Origin: Aliigemmobacter aestuarii
GTDB taxonomy: Bacteria; Pseudomonadota; Alphaproteobacteria; Rhodobacterales; Rhodobacteraceae
Length of the DNA stretch: 64,000 bases
Assembly (NCBI RefSeq): GCF_004799285.1
Contig: NZ_SSND01000003.1
Coordinates: 248,001-312,000 of the forward strand
Reading direction: 5' to 3'
Shown here: piece by piece, positions 34,733-43,818 of the stretch
Layout: every line of letters starts with the position of its first letter
Position numbering within the stretch: the stretch's first letter is position 1
The notes under the pieces: model-generated
What the model was told of the DNA's origin: nothing
Database searches by the model: none
The model's input: the letters and a program-made list of their open reading frames with translations, nothing else
Translations under genes and position numbers: made by a program

Positions 34733-34844
34733 GAAGTTCCCCCCTCGGTGGCGGTGCCTCGGCACGGCCCCGGTTCGAAAAGGCGGCCCGAACCTTCCCC
34801 GGTCCGGGCCGCCGATCATGTCACCGCACGCAGCCGGTGCGGGA

Positions 34845-35846
34845 TCAGTTGGCGGCGTTGAACGCCTGGGCCGCGTCGATGTTTTCCTGGCCGATGCCTT
34901 CGGCGAACTTCGCCCAGACCGGCTTCATCGCCTCCTGCCAGGCGGTCAGCTGTTCGGGGGTCAGTTCGCGGATCGTGCCGCCCGCGTCGAGGATCGCCTG
35001 CCGTGCCTCGGCCTCGACCTGCTCGACGGCCGCGTTCCGTTCGACGGTGACTTCCCTCAGGATGGTTTCAAGCTGCGTGCGCACATCGGCATCCAGCCCG
35101 TCCCAGAAGTCCACGCCCACCACCACAAGGTAATCCAGCACGCCGTGGTTGGTTTCGGTGATGCCGTCCTGGACCTCATAGTATTTCTGGCCGTAGCTGT
35201 TCGACCAGGTGTTCTCTTGCCCGTCGACGACACCGGTCTGAAGCGCGCCATAGACTTCGGCGAAGGCCATCGGCTGCGGGCTGGCGCCGAGCGCCTCCAT
35301 CTGCGCCACCAGCACGTCCGAGGGCTGGACGCGGAACTTCAGGCCCTTGGCATCCTCGGGCATCAGGAGCGGCTTGTTGGCCGACATCTGCTTCAGCCCC
35401 GAGTGCCAGAATTCCAGCCCGCGCAGCCCGCGGCGTTCCATCGACGCCTTCATCGCCTGGCCGGTTTCCGAATTCTGGAACGCGTCGACCGCGCGCATGT
35501 TCTTGAACATGAAGGGCAGGTCGAAGATGTTGAACACCTTGGTGAAGGCCTCGAACTTCGACAGCGAGGGCGCGGCCATCTGCACATCGCCCTGCAGCAT
35601 GGCCTCGAGCACCTGGTCATCATCGTAAAGCGTTGAGTTCGGGAAGACCTCGACACAGACCTTGCCGTTCATCTCGGCGTTGACGCGTTCGGCAAAGAGG
35701 CTGGCGGCGATGCCCTTCGGGTGCTTGTCGGCATTCGTCACATGGGCGAACTTGATGACGGTCTCGCCATCCTCACAGGCGGCGAAGGCGGCGCCGGTGG
35801 TGACGGTCAGGGCCAGCGCGGTGGCCGCGGCGGTCAGGAATTTCAT
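34845..35846 (-). CDS. dctP: TRAP C4-dicarboxylate-binding periplasmic protein DctP
   Basis: Extracytoplasmic binding protein of the TRAP system, 333 residues. The signal peptide MKFLTAAATALALTVTTGAAFA is cleaved near residue 22. The mature protein has VIKFAHVTNADKHPKG, the DctP-typical LKFRVQPSDVLVAQMEALGASPQPMAFAEVYGALQTGVVDGQENTWSN region (which holds the carboxylate-binding arginine) and FDLPFMF. A strong GGGAGGAG precedes the ATG. Tandem palindromes resembling DctD sites lie about 190-240 bp upstream. Malate, succinate and fumarate are the likely substrates, by family and by the DctBD neighbours. Confidence 0.94.
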   Translation of the reverse strand: MKFLTAAATALALTVTTGAAFAACEDGETVIKFAHVTNADKHPKGIAASLFAERVNAEMNGKVCVEVFPNSTLYDDDQVLEAMLQGDVQMAAPSLSKFEAFTKVFNIFDLPFMFKNMRAVDAFQNSETGQAMKASMERRGLRGLEFWHSGLKQMSANKPLLMPEDAKGLKFRVQPSDVLVAQMEALGASPQPMAFAEVYGALQTGVVDGQENTWSNSYGQKYYEVQDGITETNHGVLDYLVVVGVDFWDGLDADVRTQLETILREVTVERNAAVEQVEAEARQAILDAGGTIRELTPEQLTAWQEAMKPVWAKFAEGIGQENIDAAQAFNAAN

Positions 35847-36031
35847 TGGACTCCTCCCAGAGTAACCTGATGACATGCACGCCCGGTTTGCAGGCGGCTG
35901 ATGGCAGGTTGCGCCACTTTTCAGGGCAGGCAACAGAAAGGTGAACGCTGCGGAAAGAACGGTGCAAGTCGAAGATTTTTCGACGAAAAATTTTCGCCCC
36001 CCGCCCCGGCGGCAGGGTTTTTCGGCGGGCA

Positions 36032-36049
36032 TGTGTGGAATTCCGCACA
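36032..36049 (-). promoter_or_regulatory. Putative DctD-type activator site, proximal to dctP
   Basis: TGTGTGGAATTCCGCACA is an 18-bp inverted repeat with a single mismatched pair. It lies 186 bp upstream of the dctP ATG, between dctP and dctD, and matches the TGTGCGG/CCGCACA symmetry of its neighbour at 36066-36083. Confidence 0.6.
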
Positions 36050-36065
36050 GGGCGATTCCGCCGGT

Positions 36066-36083
36066 TGTGCGGAAAACCGCACA
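36066..36083 (-). promoter_or_regulatory. Putative DctD-type activator site, distal to dctP
   Basis: TGTGCGG-AAAA-CCGCACA is a perfect inverted repeat directly after the dctD stop codon. Its centre is 34 bp (about three helical turns) from the centre of the site at 36032-36049. The tandem arrangement resembles the two DctD sites upstream of rhizobial dctA. Confidence 0.62.
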
Positions 36084-36084
36084 G

Positions 36085-37350
36085 TCAGCCCCGGTGGTCC
36101 TCGGGGCGAATCCCGTGGCGAGCCAGCTTGTCGTAGAAGGTCTTGCGCGGCAGTTTCAGCGCCAGCGCGGCCGCCGTCGCGTTTCCACCCGCCCGCCCGA
36201 GCGCCGTGACCAGAAGCGAGCGTTCGACCTGCGCCATCTGTTCGACCAGCCCGAGGCTGCCGGTCTCGTCGCCGTCGGGCAGCCCCATCGCGTGGCGCAT
36301 CGCGGCGTTCATCAGCGACCGGGCATTGCCGGGCCAGTCCTGTGCCATCAGGCGCGCCACCAGTTCGGGCGACACCTCGGGTACCGGCAGCGCAGCTTGT
36401 TCGCAGGCCTGTTCAAGATAGCGGCGGAACAGTTCGGGGATGTCCTCGGGGCGTTCCCGAAGGGGCGGGATGCGGATGCGCATGGCGTCGAGCCGGTAGA
36501 ACAGATCGGGATGGAAGCGCCCGGACTGCGCCTCGGCCTCCAGGTCGCGGTGGGTTCCGGCCAGGACGCGCGCCGCGCTTTGTGCCTCGAGCGTGTCGAG
36601 CAGGGCGAATTGCGCGGCGGGGGTCAGGTTCGCCACCTCGTCGATGAAGACAGATCCGCCCTCGGCCCGGGCGATGGTGCGGGCGATGGCCTCGGGCGAG
36701 GCGGCGGCGCCCGCAAGGCGCAGGAAGGGGCGCGAGGCCGCGGCCGAGATCAGGTGGATCACCTCGGCCACCTTCGGGATCCCGGTTCCGGGTTCGCCGG
36801 TGATCAGCACCTCGGCCCCGGCGCGGGCGACCGACCGGATGCGCGCGCGCAGCGTTTCGGCGGCGGCAGAGCGCCCGAAGATCATCCGCGCGGCAGCATC
36901 GCCCGCCTCGATCTGGCGCTTCAGCGCGCGGTTTTCCAGCACGAGCCGGCGGGTTCTTAGCGCCTTGTCCACGACGGTGGTCAGGTCGTCGGGATCGCAG
37001 GGCTTTTCCAGAAAGTCGAAGGCCCCGGCAGCCATCGCGCGCACGGCCATGGGGATGTCGCCCTCGCCGGTCAGAAGGATCACGGGCAGGTCGGGGTCGG
37101 TTTCCTGCGCGAGGGCGAGAAGGGCAAAACCGTCCTTGCCGGGCATCCGGATGTCGGTGATCACGACGCCGGGGAATTCTGTGCCGATGTGATCCTTCGC
37201 CTCGACATAGCTGCCCGCCAGCGTGGGCTGGAAACCCGAAAGTTCGAGCGTCTGGCCAAGGGCAAGGCGCACGTCGCGGTCATCGTCGACCAGCAGGACG
37301 CGGCGACAGACGGCGGGGCCAGAGGTGGGGCCGGGCATAAGGGTCGTCAT
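36085..37350 (-). CDS. dctD: DctD-like response regulator with degenerate AAA+ domain
   Basis: NtrC-family regulator of 421 residues, coupled to dctB by a 4-bp overlap. The receiver domain is intact (Asp66 in ITDIRMPG, KP at 116-117). The central domain is unusual: Walker A reads GEPGTGIPKVAEVIH (185-199), with Ile191 where the family has the catalytic lysine. The GAFTGA loop needed to contact sigma-54 is deleted, because FLRLAGAAASPEAIART runs straight to the Walker B region GGSVFIDE (231-238). The later RFHPDLFYRLDAMRIRIPPLRER block and the Fis-type HTH (QVERSLLVTALGRAGGNATAAALALKLPRKTFYDKL) are conserved. It probably binds the palindromes upstream of dctP but is unlikely to act as a sigma-54 activator. 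Confidence 0.88.
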   Translation of the reverse strand: MTTLMPGPTSGPAVCRRVLLVDDDRDVRLALGQTLELSGFQPTLAGSYVEAKDHIGTEFPGVVITDIRMPGKDGFALLALAQETDPDLPVILLTGEGDIPMAVRAMAAGAFDFLEKPCDPDDLTTVVDKALRTRRLVLENRALKRQIEAGDAAARMIFGRSAAAETLRARIRSVARAGAEVLITGEPGTGIPKVAEVIHLISAAASRPFLRLAGAAASPEAIARTIARAEGGSVFIDEVANLTPAAQFALLDTLEAQSAARVLAGTHRDLEAEAQSGRFHPDLFYRLDAMRIRIPPLRERPEDIPELFRRYLEQACEQAALPVPEVSPELVARLMAQDWPGNARSLMNAAMRHAMGLPDGDETGSLGLVEQMAQVERSLLVTALGRAGGNATAAALALKLPRKTFYDKLARHGIRPEDHRG

Positions 37351-39164
37351 GCGGCCTTCTCCGCCCTTGCCGCGCGCAGCTCGACCCGGAAGATCGCTCC
37401 GCCCTCGGGACGGTTTCCGCCCGACAGGCGGCCATCAAAGCTTTCCACGATCCGGAAGCTGATCGACAGGCCAAGGCCCATCCCTTCGGCCTGGCCCACC
37501 TCCTTGGTGGAATAGAACGGATCGAACACGCGGTCGGGTTCCTTCAGTCCCGGCCCGGTGTCGGCCACCGTGAGCGTGGTCCGGTCGCCCGACTCGGCCA
37601 GGCGCAGGATCAGCCGCCGGGGGGGCTCCTGTCCTTCCATTGCATCGAGCGCGTTCGATACCAGGTTCAGCACCACCTGTTGCAGCCGGACCTCGCCGCC
37701 ATGCACGAAGGCAGGCCCACCGGGTGGCTGCCAGTCAAGCGTGACGCCCGCACGTTCGATCCGGGGTTCGGTCATTTCAAGGACCGCTTGCACCACGCCC
37801 ACCAGATCGACGACCGAAAGCGGTTCGGATTCGGCCCGCGCGAAGGCCCGCAGGTTGCGGATGATCCGCCCCATCCTGTGCGCGAGGTCCGAGATCCGGC
37901 CAAGGTTTTCTGCCGCGGTTCCCGGCTTGTCCTGTTCCAGATATCGCTGTGCGTTCTCGGCATAGGACCGGATCGCCATCAGCGGCTGGTTGAGTTCGTG
38001 GCTGATCCCCGCCGACATCTGGCCAAGCGCCGAAAGCTTGCCCGCCTGGATCAGTTCCGACTGGGCGCGGCGCAGGGCGGCCTCGGCCTCTTCGCGTTCG
38101 GCCACCTCGGCCCGAAGCCGGTCCACGGCGGAAGACAGGTCGCGCGTCCGCGCCGCCACGCGGTCTTCAAGCTGGGTGCGCACGGCGGCCTCGAGTTTCA
38201 GCCGTTCGGCCAGCGCGCGGCGGCGGTGCAGAAGATAGGCCACGGCAAAAGCCGCCGCCGACAGCATCGCCCCCGTCGCCAGCGCCTGCAGGGCTGCGAC
38301 GCGCAGGGCGGGGCCTGCATCCACGATGATCTCGGCGGTCAGGCCCGCCGTCGGCACGTCGCGCTCCAGATGCAGCCCCTTGCGCGGAAGGTAAGGGCCG
38401 CCGTCGATCGTCCACAGGTCGTGGCCCTGCGTCAGGCGGGCGCTGTAGGGCACAAAGGGATGCAGAAGGCCCGCCGGATAGACCGCGCGGGCCGATGCGG
38501 CAGGCGATGCCATCGGGCCTTCGGGCAGGCGCGTCGCAAAGACCAGTTCCGACCGGTTCGCGACAAGTACGATCCCGGCGGCATCGGTAAAGAACACGGT
38601 TTCCGGCGCCGCGCGCCAGTTCGATTCCACCCGGTCCACCGAAAAGCGCACCGTGACGGCCCCTCTGGCCGGACCTTCGGGCAGGAACATCGGCGCGGCG
38701 AAGACAAAGGCGCGCTGGCCCGTGTCCGGGTCAACCTCGTGCCGAAAGCCAAGCGCACCTTCCATCGCGCGGCGGAAATGGGCGGACCCCGCCGCGTTCA
38801 GCCCGATCGCCGCGGGCCTGCTGCTGGACAGTACCGTGCCGCTTTCATCGAGCAGAGCGATTTCCAGCGATCCGGTCCGGTCGGCCGCACCCTGAAGCAC
38901 AGCCTGTGCCCCATCCGGCGCACCGAAACCGTAAAGCCGCGCCCTGAGCGTGGGGTGTTCTGTCAGAAGGACGGCCAGCTCGCGATAGCGCGCAAGCTGG
39001 GCGCCAAGCCGGTCGGAGGCCAGCGTAAGATCCGATTGCGCGCGGTCGCGCAGGCGTCCGAGCGCCTCGTCGCGCGCGACCCACCAGACCGCGCCGGTCA
39101 GCGCCAGGATGGCGCCGAGCGTCAGCGCAAGGGCAAGCGGACGGGACAGGCCGGGAAACGCCAT
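37347..39164 (-). CDS. dctB: C4-dicarboxylate sensor histidine kinase DctB
   Basis: Membrane-bound histidine kinase of 605 residues. It has an N-terminal membrane helix (about 7-28, PLALALTLGAILALTGAVWWVA), a periplasmic double-PAS-type (PDC) sensor domain (about 30-285) containing SELVFATRLPEG, and a second helix (about 288-308, ALATGAMLSAAAFAVAYLL). A coiled coil follows, then the HisKA motif GISHELNQPLMAIRSYAENAQ (His389) and the ATPase domain (NLVSNALDAMEG, ADTGPGL, GMGLGLSISFRIVESFDG). This is the DctB/FixL-type NQPL kinase class. It is coupled to dctD and is the first gene of the dctB-dctD-dctP-dctQ-dctM cluster, 17 bp after the copper chaperone gene. Confidence 0.94.
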   Translation of the reverse strand: MAFPGLSRPLALALTLGAILALTGAVWWVARDEALGRLRDRAQSDLTLASDRLGAQLARYRELAVLLTEHPTLRARLYGFGAPDGAQAVLQGAADRTGSLEIALLDESGTVLSSSRPAAIGLNAAGSAHFRRAMEGALGFRHEVDPDTGQRAFVFAAPMFLPEGPARGAVTVRFSVDRVESNWRAAPETVFFTDAAGIVLVANRSELVFATRLPEGPMASPAASARAVYPAGLLHPFVPYSARLTQGHDLWTIDGGPYLPRKGLHLERDVPTAGLTAEIIVDAGPALRVAALQALATGAMLSAAAFAVAYLLHRRRALAERLKLEAAVRTQLEDRVAARTRDLSSAVDRLRAEVAEREEAEAALRRAQSELIQAGKLSALGQMSAGISHELNQPLMAIRSYAENAQRYLEQDKPGTAAENLGRISDLAHRMGRIIRNLRAFARAESEPLSVVDLVGVVQAVLEMTEPRIERAGVTLDWQPPGGPAFVHGGEVRLQQVVLNLVSNALDAMEGQEPPRRLILRLAESGDRTTLTVADTGPGLKEPDRVFDPFYSTKEVGQAEGMGLGLSISFRIVESFDGRLSGGNRPEGGAIFRVELRAARAEKAA

Positions 39165-39181
39165 CGGCGCCCTGCGGCGGC

Positions 39182-39382
39182 TCAGCCCGCGACCGAGGCG
39201 GGAAAGCCGATCGCGTCCAGCGCGGCGATCAGCTGGCTGGCCGGGGCGGGCCCGGTGACGGAAACCTTGCGCGCCTCGGCGTCGAAGCTGATCTGTTCGA
39301 CCCCCGGCAAGGGTTTCAGGGCCGTCTCGATCGAGGCGCGGCAATGCCCGCAGCTCATGTCGGGTACGGATAGCGTGGTCAT
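39182..39382 (-). CDS. copZ: Copper chaperone, heavy-metal-associated (HMA) domain protein
   Basis: A 66-residue single HMA domain with the metal-binding MSCGHC (residues 10-15; Cys12 and Cys15) and a ferredoxin-like beta-alpha-beta pattern (ASIETALKPLPGVEQISFDAEARKVSV). ATG 39382 follows AAGGAG at 8 nt; the GTG nine bases upstream is too close to that site. It is divergent from the copper ATPase gene, suggesting that it delivers Cu(I) to the transporter. It runs toward dctB with only 17 bp between, so readthrough into the dct genes is possible. Confidence 0.88.
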   Translation of the reverse strand: MTTLSVPDMSCGHCRASIETALKPLPGVEQISFDAEARKVSVTGPAPASQLIAALDAIGFPASVAG

Positions 39383-39543
39383 GGCGAACACTCCTTCTGG
39401 ATCTTCCCCCCATTTCCCGCGAAATCCACCGGCGGGTCAATGGGCGGCGACCTTGAGGGCGGTCTGGCGTCACGTTGATGCGATCCGGTCAGGGCGGGGC
39501 TTGACCTTTGGCGCGCGGTCCTGTGGAACAGAGGGGGAAGGAC

Positions 39544-42024
39544 ATGTCGATGACTGCCAGCGCCCCCCCCGCCGCCGCCCTGAAATCCGCGCCGACCGGC
39601 CCCACGCAATCCGCGCGGCTGCATCTGGACGGGATGACCTGCGCCTCTTGCGTGGCGCGGGCCGAACGGGTGCTGGCGCGATTGCCCGGCGTGGCCGAGG
39701 CGCGGGTGAACCTGGCCAGCGAAACGGCCGAGGTGCGGTTCGATGCGCCGGCGAGCCTTGGGCAGATGGCCGAAGCGCTGGACGCGGCGGGCTATCCCGC
39801 AAGGAAGGCAGTGATCGACCTGTCGGTCGAGGGGATGACCTGTGCCGCCTGCACGGGCCGGGTCGAACGTGTCCTGAAGGCGCAGCCTGGCGTGATCGGC
39901 GCGGTGGCGAACCTTGCCACCCGGCGCGCGCAGGTCGAGGTTTTCGAGGGCGGCGCGGATGCCGCGGCGCTGGCAGGCGCCGTGACACGCGCGGGCTTTG
40001 CCGCAGCACCGCTTTCCGAGGCCGCGCCCGAGGCTGCGCGGGATGCCGAATACCGCCGTCTGGTGCGCGATACCTGGATCGCGGGCATCCTGACGCTGCC
40101 GGTCTTCATCACCGAGATGGGCGGTCATCTGGTGCCGGCCTTTCATCACTGGCTTTATGGTCTGGTAGGGCAGGGACCGATCTGGACGATGCAGTTCATC
40201 CTTGCCACGGCGGTCATGTTCGGCCCCGGGCTGCGGTTCTTCCGCAAGGGGCTGCCTGCCCTGATGCGCGGCGCGCCGGACATGAATTCGCTGGTCGCCG
40301 TCGGCACGCTGGCGGCCTGGAGCTATTCGGTCGTCGCGCTGTTTCTTCCGCGCCTGCTGCCCGAGGGCGCGCAGGCCGTCTATTTCGAGGCCGCCGCGGT
40401 CATCGTCGCACTGATCCTTCTGGGCCGGACGCTCGAGGCGCGGGCGCGCGGGCAGGCGGGGGCGGCGATTGCGCGGCTGGTCGGGTTGCAACCGCGCACC
40501 GCTCTGGTCGAGGGCGAGGCCGGCGCCGTCGAAACCCCGATCGAGGCGATCCGGGTGGGCGATCTGCTGCGGGTGCGACCGGGCGAACGCATCCCGCTGG
40601 ATGGCGAGGTCGAGGCCGGGCAATCGGCGGTGGACGAATCCATGCTGACGGGCGAGGCGCTGCCGGTGGGAAAGGCCCCCGGCGATGCGGTGACGGGCGG
40701 GACGATCAACACCACCGGCGGCCTGCGCGTGCGGGTCACGAAGATCGGCAAGGATACGGTGCTGGCGCAGATCATTGCGATGGTCGAACAGGCGCAGGCC
40801 ACGAAACTGCCGGTTCAGGCGATGGTCGACCGGGTCACGCTGTGGTTCGTGCCGGTCGTCATGGCGCTGGCGGTGCTGACGGTCGCGGTCTGGCTTCTTC
40901 TGGGTCCCGGTCTGGGGCCTGCGCTGGTTGCGGGCGTTTCGGTCCTGATCATCGCCTGCCCCTGCGCGATGGGGCTTGCAACGCCGGTGTCGATCATCGT
41001 GGGGACGGGTCGCGCGGCGGAACTGGGTGTCCTCTTCCGCCGGGGCGAGGCGTTGCAGCGGCTGTCGTCGATCCGCACGATGGCCTTTGACAAGACCGGA
41101 ACGCTGACCGAAGGCCGCCCCGTCGTGGTCGAGATGCACCCCACGTCGGCCCATGCGTTGCGCCTTGTCGCGGCGGTCGAGGCCGGGTCGGAACACCCCC
41201 TGGCGCAGGCGATCCTGACGGCCGCGGCAGAACGCGGCATCGACCTGCCCGAGGCCGAGGGGTTCACCGCGGTTCCCGGTCACGGGGCCGAGGCCACGGT
41301 CGAGGGCCAACGCGTGGCCGTGGGGGCGGCGCGGATGTTCGCGCCGGGGGGCACCGGCGAATTCGATGCGCTGGCCGACCGGATGGCCGAACGCGGGGCG
41401 ACGCCGGTTTTTTATGCCGTCGATGGCCGGGTGATGGGGGTGATCGGCATTGCCGACCGGCTGAAACCCACCGCTGCTGCCGCGGTCGCGGCACTGCGCG
41501 GGATGGGCCTTTCCCCCGCAATGATCACCGGCGACGCGGCGCGCGTGGCCGCCCATATCGGTGCCGAGGCCGGGATCGATGCGATCCGGGCCGAGGTGCT
41601 GCCCGCGGGCAAGGTCGATGCGGTGCGCGCGATGGGGCAGGGCGGCGATGGCGCGGGGGTGGCCTTCGTGGGCGACGGGATCAACGATGCCCCGGCGCTG
41701 GCCGCCGCCGAGGTGGGCGTGGCGATGGGAACCGGCACGGATGTGGCGCTGGAAACCGCCGAAGTCGTCCTGATGCGGGGCGATCCGATGGCCGCCGTGA
41801 CCGCCGTCCGCGTCTCGCGCGCGATCATGCGAAACATCCGGCAGAACCTGTTCTGGGCCTTCGGCTATAACGCGGCGCTGATCCCGGTGGCGGCGGGGGT
41901 ACTGGTGCCCTTCGGCGGGCCGCAACTTTCGCCCATGCTGGCGGCCGGGGCGATGGCGCTGTCGTCGGTCTTCGTGCTGACGAACGCGCTGAGGCTCCGG
42001 TTCATCCGCCCCGCCGGGGCCTGA
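39544..42024 (+). CDS. copA: Copper-translocating P1B-type ATPase
   Basis: Cu(I) export ATPase of 826 residues. Two N-terminal HMA domains carry GMTCASC (Cys33, Cys36) and GMTCAAC (Cys100, Cys103). The eight-helix membrane domain includes the ion-binding CPC motif (Cys472-Pro-Cys474 in [13 protein letters not shown]). The actuator domain has [12 protein letters not shown]. The phosphorylation site is DKTGTLTEG (Asp516), followed by the HP motif SEHPLAQAI and the hinge [20 protein letters not shown]. The YN and MxxSS-type signatures near the C-terminus ([33 protein letters not shown]) mark the P1B-1 copper group. GGAAGG precedes ATG 39544. Confidence 0.95.
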   Translation: MSMTASAPPAAALKSAPTGPTQSARLHLDGMTCASCVARAERVLARLPGVAEARVNLASETAEVRFDAPASLGQMAEALDAAGYPARKAVIDLSVEGMTCAACTGRVERVLKAQPGVIGAVANLATRRAQVEVFEGGADAAALAGAVTRAGFAAAPLSEAAPEAARDAEYRRLVRDTWIAGILTLPVFITEMGGHLVPAFHHWLYGLVGQGPIWTMQFILATAVMFGPGLRFFRKGLPALMRGAPDMNSLVAVGTLAAWSYSVVALFLPRLLPEGAQAVYFEAAAVIVALILLGRTLEARARGQAGAAIARLVGLQPRTALVEGEAGAVETPIEAIRVGDLLRVRPGERIPLDGEVEAGQSAVDESMLTGEALPVGKAPGDAVTGGTINTTGGLRVRVTKIGKDTVLAQIIAMVEQAQATKLPVQAMVDRVTLWFVPVVMALAVLTVAVWLLLGPGLGPALVAGVSVLIIACPCAMGLATPVSIIVGTGRAAELGVLFRRGEALQRLSSIRTMAFDKTGTLTEGRPVVVEMHPTSAHALRLVAAVEAGSEHPLAQAILTAAAERGIDLPEAEGFTAVPGHGAEATVEGQRVAVGAARMFAPGGTGEFDALADRMAERGATPVFYAVDGRVMGVIGIADRLKPTAAAAVAALRGMGLSPAMITGDAARVAAHIGAEAGIDAIRAEVLPAGKVDAVRAMGQGGDGAGVAFVGDGINDAPALAAAEVGVAMGTGTDVALETAEVVLMRGDPMAAVTAVRVSRAIMRNIRQNLFWAFGYNAALIPVAAGVLVPFGGPQLSPMLAAGAMALSSVFVLTNALRLRFIRPAGA

Positions 42025-42100
42025 GGCGGCCCTCTGGCCTTTCCCGGCAGGCCGTGGCAGGGTTCCCGCAAAAGCCGATGACAACGACAGGGACGTGACG

Positions 42101-43168
42101 ATGGCCGATCCGATGCCGGTATTCGACGGGCACAATGACATTCTGCTGCGCCTTCTCCTGGCGCCCGACAACCGTCGGCGCATCTGGATCGAGGGCGAAG
42201 GGCAGGGGCACCTTGACCTGCCGCGCATGAGGGCGGGGGGCTTTGCCGGTGGGATGTTCGCGATCTATGTGCCCAGTCCCGCCGAAAGCGACCCGCCCGA
42301 TTACGACGCGATGATGGACAGCCCGCCCTATGAAATCGCGCTGCCCGCCCCGGTGCCGCTGTCCACCGCGCAGCCTGTCGCGTTGACGATGGCGTCGCAT
42401 CTGATGTGGATGGAACGATCCAGCGAAGGCGCCTTCCGGCTGTGCCGCAGCGTGGCCGAGATCGAGGCCGCGCGTGCCGCCGGGGCCATCGCGGGCGTGA
42501 TGCACATGGAGGGGGCCGAGGCGATCGACGACCGGCTTGACGCGCTTCATGCCTTCCATGCGATGGGGTTGCGCAGCCTTGGCCCGGTCTGGTCGCGGCC
42601 GACGATCTTCGGCAATGGCGTGCCGTTCCGGTTTCCGGGCGATCCCGACACCGGGCCGGGCCTGACCGACGCGGGCAGGCGGCTGATCCGGGAATGCAAC
42701 GCGTTGAAGATCATGGTCGATCTCAGCCACATGAACGAAGCCGGGTTCGACGACATCGCCGGGATTTCCGATGCGCCGCTGGTCGCAACCCATTCCAACG
42801 CCCATGCGGTGACGGCCTCGACCCGCAACCTGACCGACCGCCAGCTGGCGATGATCCGCGAAACGAAGGGCATGGTCGGGCTGAACTTCGCCACGGTCTT
42901 CCTGCGCGAGGACGGCAAGCGCAGCCCGAACATGGGCTGGGAACCGGTCCTGCGGCACATGGATCACCTGATCGCGAAACTGGGCGAAGATCACGTGGGC
43001 TTCGGGTCGGATTTCGACGGGGCCGCCGTGCCCGAAGGGATCACCGACGCGGCGGGTCTGCCCCGCCTGATCGACGCGCTGCGGGCGCATGGCTATGACG
43101 AGCCGCTCTTGCAGAAGCTGGCCTGGGGCAACTGGATGTCCGTGCTGCGCCGCACCTGGGGCGCGTGA
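42101..43168 (+). CDS. Membrane dipeptidase (M19, renal dipeptidase family)
   Basis: Zinc dipeptidase family M19, 355 residues. Conserved metal-binding features are FDGHND (His11, Asp13), HMEGAEAI (glutamate bridging the zinc ions), VDLSHMNEAGF, ATHSNAHAV and GFGSDFDGA. The closest family role is hydrolysis of dipeptides, including those with a D-residue. There is no signal peptide, so it is cytoplasmic. ATG 42101 is preferred over a GTG six bases upstream. It follows copA by 76 bp on the same strand, with no evident functional link. Confidence 0.92.
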   Translation: MADPMPVFDGHNDILLRLLLAPDNRRRIWIEGEGQGHLDLPRMRAGGFAGGMFAIYVPSPAESDPPDYDAMMDSPPYEIALPAPVPLSTAQPVALTMASHLMWMERSSEGAFRLCRSVAEIEAARAAGAIAGVMHMEGAEAIDDRLDALHAFHAMGLRSLGPVWSRPTIFGNGVPFRFPGDPDTGPGLTDAGRRLIRECNALKIMVDLSHMNEAGFDDIAGISDAPLVATHSNAHAVTASTRNLTDRQLAMIRETKGMVGLNFATVFLREDGKRSPNMGWEPVLRHMDHLIAKLGEDHVGFGSDFDGAAVPEGITDAAGLPRLIDALRAHGYDEPLLQKLAWGNWMSVLRRTWGA

Positions 43169-43216
43169 GGGGCCGCTGGTGGCGCATAAGGCGGGCTGGC
43201 CCTGCAGGGCCGCCGT

Positions 43217-43651
43217 TCATGCGACCTTCAAAAGCCCTTCAAGTTCGCCGTTGCCCTGCACCATGTCGCGCAGGGTCATCCGGTCGAGCGTGGCATAGAA
43301 GGCGTCCAGCGCCTCTGACAGCGCGCATTTCAGGCGGCAGCAGCTGACCAGCGGGCAGCGGTTTTCGGTGCTGTCCATGCATTCGGTGAAGGGCAGGTTG
43401 GATTCGAACACCCGGAAGACCTCGCCCACGCGGATGTCGTCCATCGCCCGGCCAAGCTTCAGCCCACCCGCGCGGCCGCGCACCGTCTTGAGGAAGCCGC
43501 GCTGCGCCAAGTGGTGGATCACCTGTGCCAGATGGTTCTCGGATGCGTTGCAGGCCTCGGCCACCTCATGCTTGCGCACGACGCGACCGGGGTTGACGGC
43601 GCAGAACATCAGCGTGCGCATCGCCAGGTTGGTTCGGGTGGTCAATCGCAT
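43217..43651 (-). CDS. Rrf2-family transcriptional regulator, NsrR-like
   Basis: A 144-residue Rrf2 protein with an N-terminal winged helix (MRLTTRTNLAMRTLMFCAVNPGRVVRKHEVAEACNASENHLAQ region). The C-terminal cysteine cluster is Cys91, Cys99, Cys104, Cys105 and Cys109 (ECMDSTENRCPLVSCCRLKC). NsrR-type nitric-oxide sensors bind a [4Fe-4S] cluster through three cysteines followed by ACRLK, and CCRLK here matches this pattern. NO sensing is likely, though IscR or RirA-like roles are not fully excluded. ATG 43651 follows GGAGAG. A FNR-like box lies about 55 bp upstream. Confidence 0.87.
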   Translation of the reverse strand: MRLTTRTNLAMRTLMFCAVNPGRVVRKHEVAEACNASENHLAQVIHHLAQRGFLKTVRGRAGGLKLGRAMDDIRVGEVFRVFESNLPFTECMDSTENRCPLVSCCRLKCALSEALDAFYATLDRMTLRDMVQGNGELEGLLKVA

Positions 43652-43704
43652 CTCGGGCTCTCCGTTTGATGCGAGTATTGTGCCGAAAAGGAACATCTGG
43701 CGAA

Positions 43705-43718
43705 TTGACATAAGTCAT
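43705..43718. promoter_or_regulatory. FNR/Dnr-like binding site
   Basis: TTGACATAAGTCAT matches the FNR/Dnr pattern TTGAY-N4-RTCAA with one mismatch in the last base. It is centred about 60 bp upstream of the NsrR-like start, suitable for oxygen- or NO-responsive activation of that gene. Confidence 0.45.
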
Positions 43719-43818
43719 TAAACCGGGGTCTGCGGCAAAAAGATGCGGTCGCGCCGCAGGATTTGCCCCACCAAGCGCCATCGTGCCCAATCGGCGCGCA
43801 TTCGGGGCGAACGCCATC

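Noticed and set aside
35890-35925. Possible sigma-54 promoter before dctP (TGGCGCAACCTGCC)
   Set aside because: The GG to GC spacing is 8 rather than 10 bp, so it is not a valid -24/-12 element.
39501-39531. CueR/MerR-type promoter before copA (TTGACC with a 19-bp spacer)
   Set aside because: The -10 candidate is poor and the dyad is weak; it would also lie too close to the ribosome-binding site.
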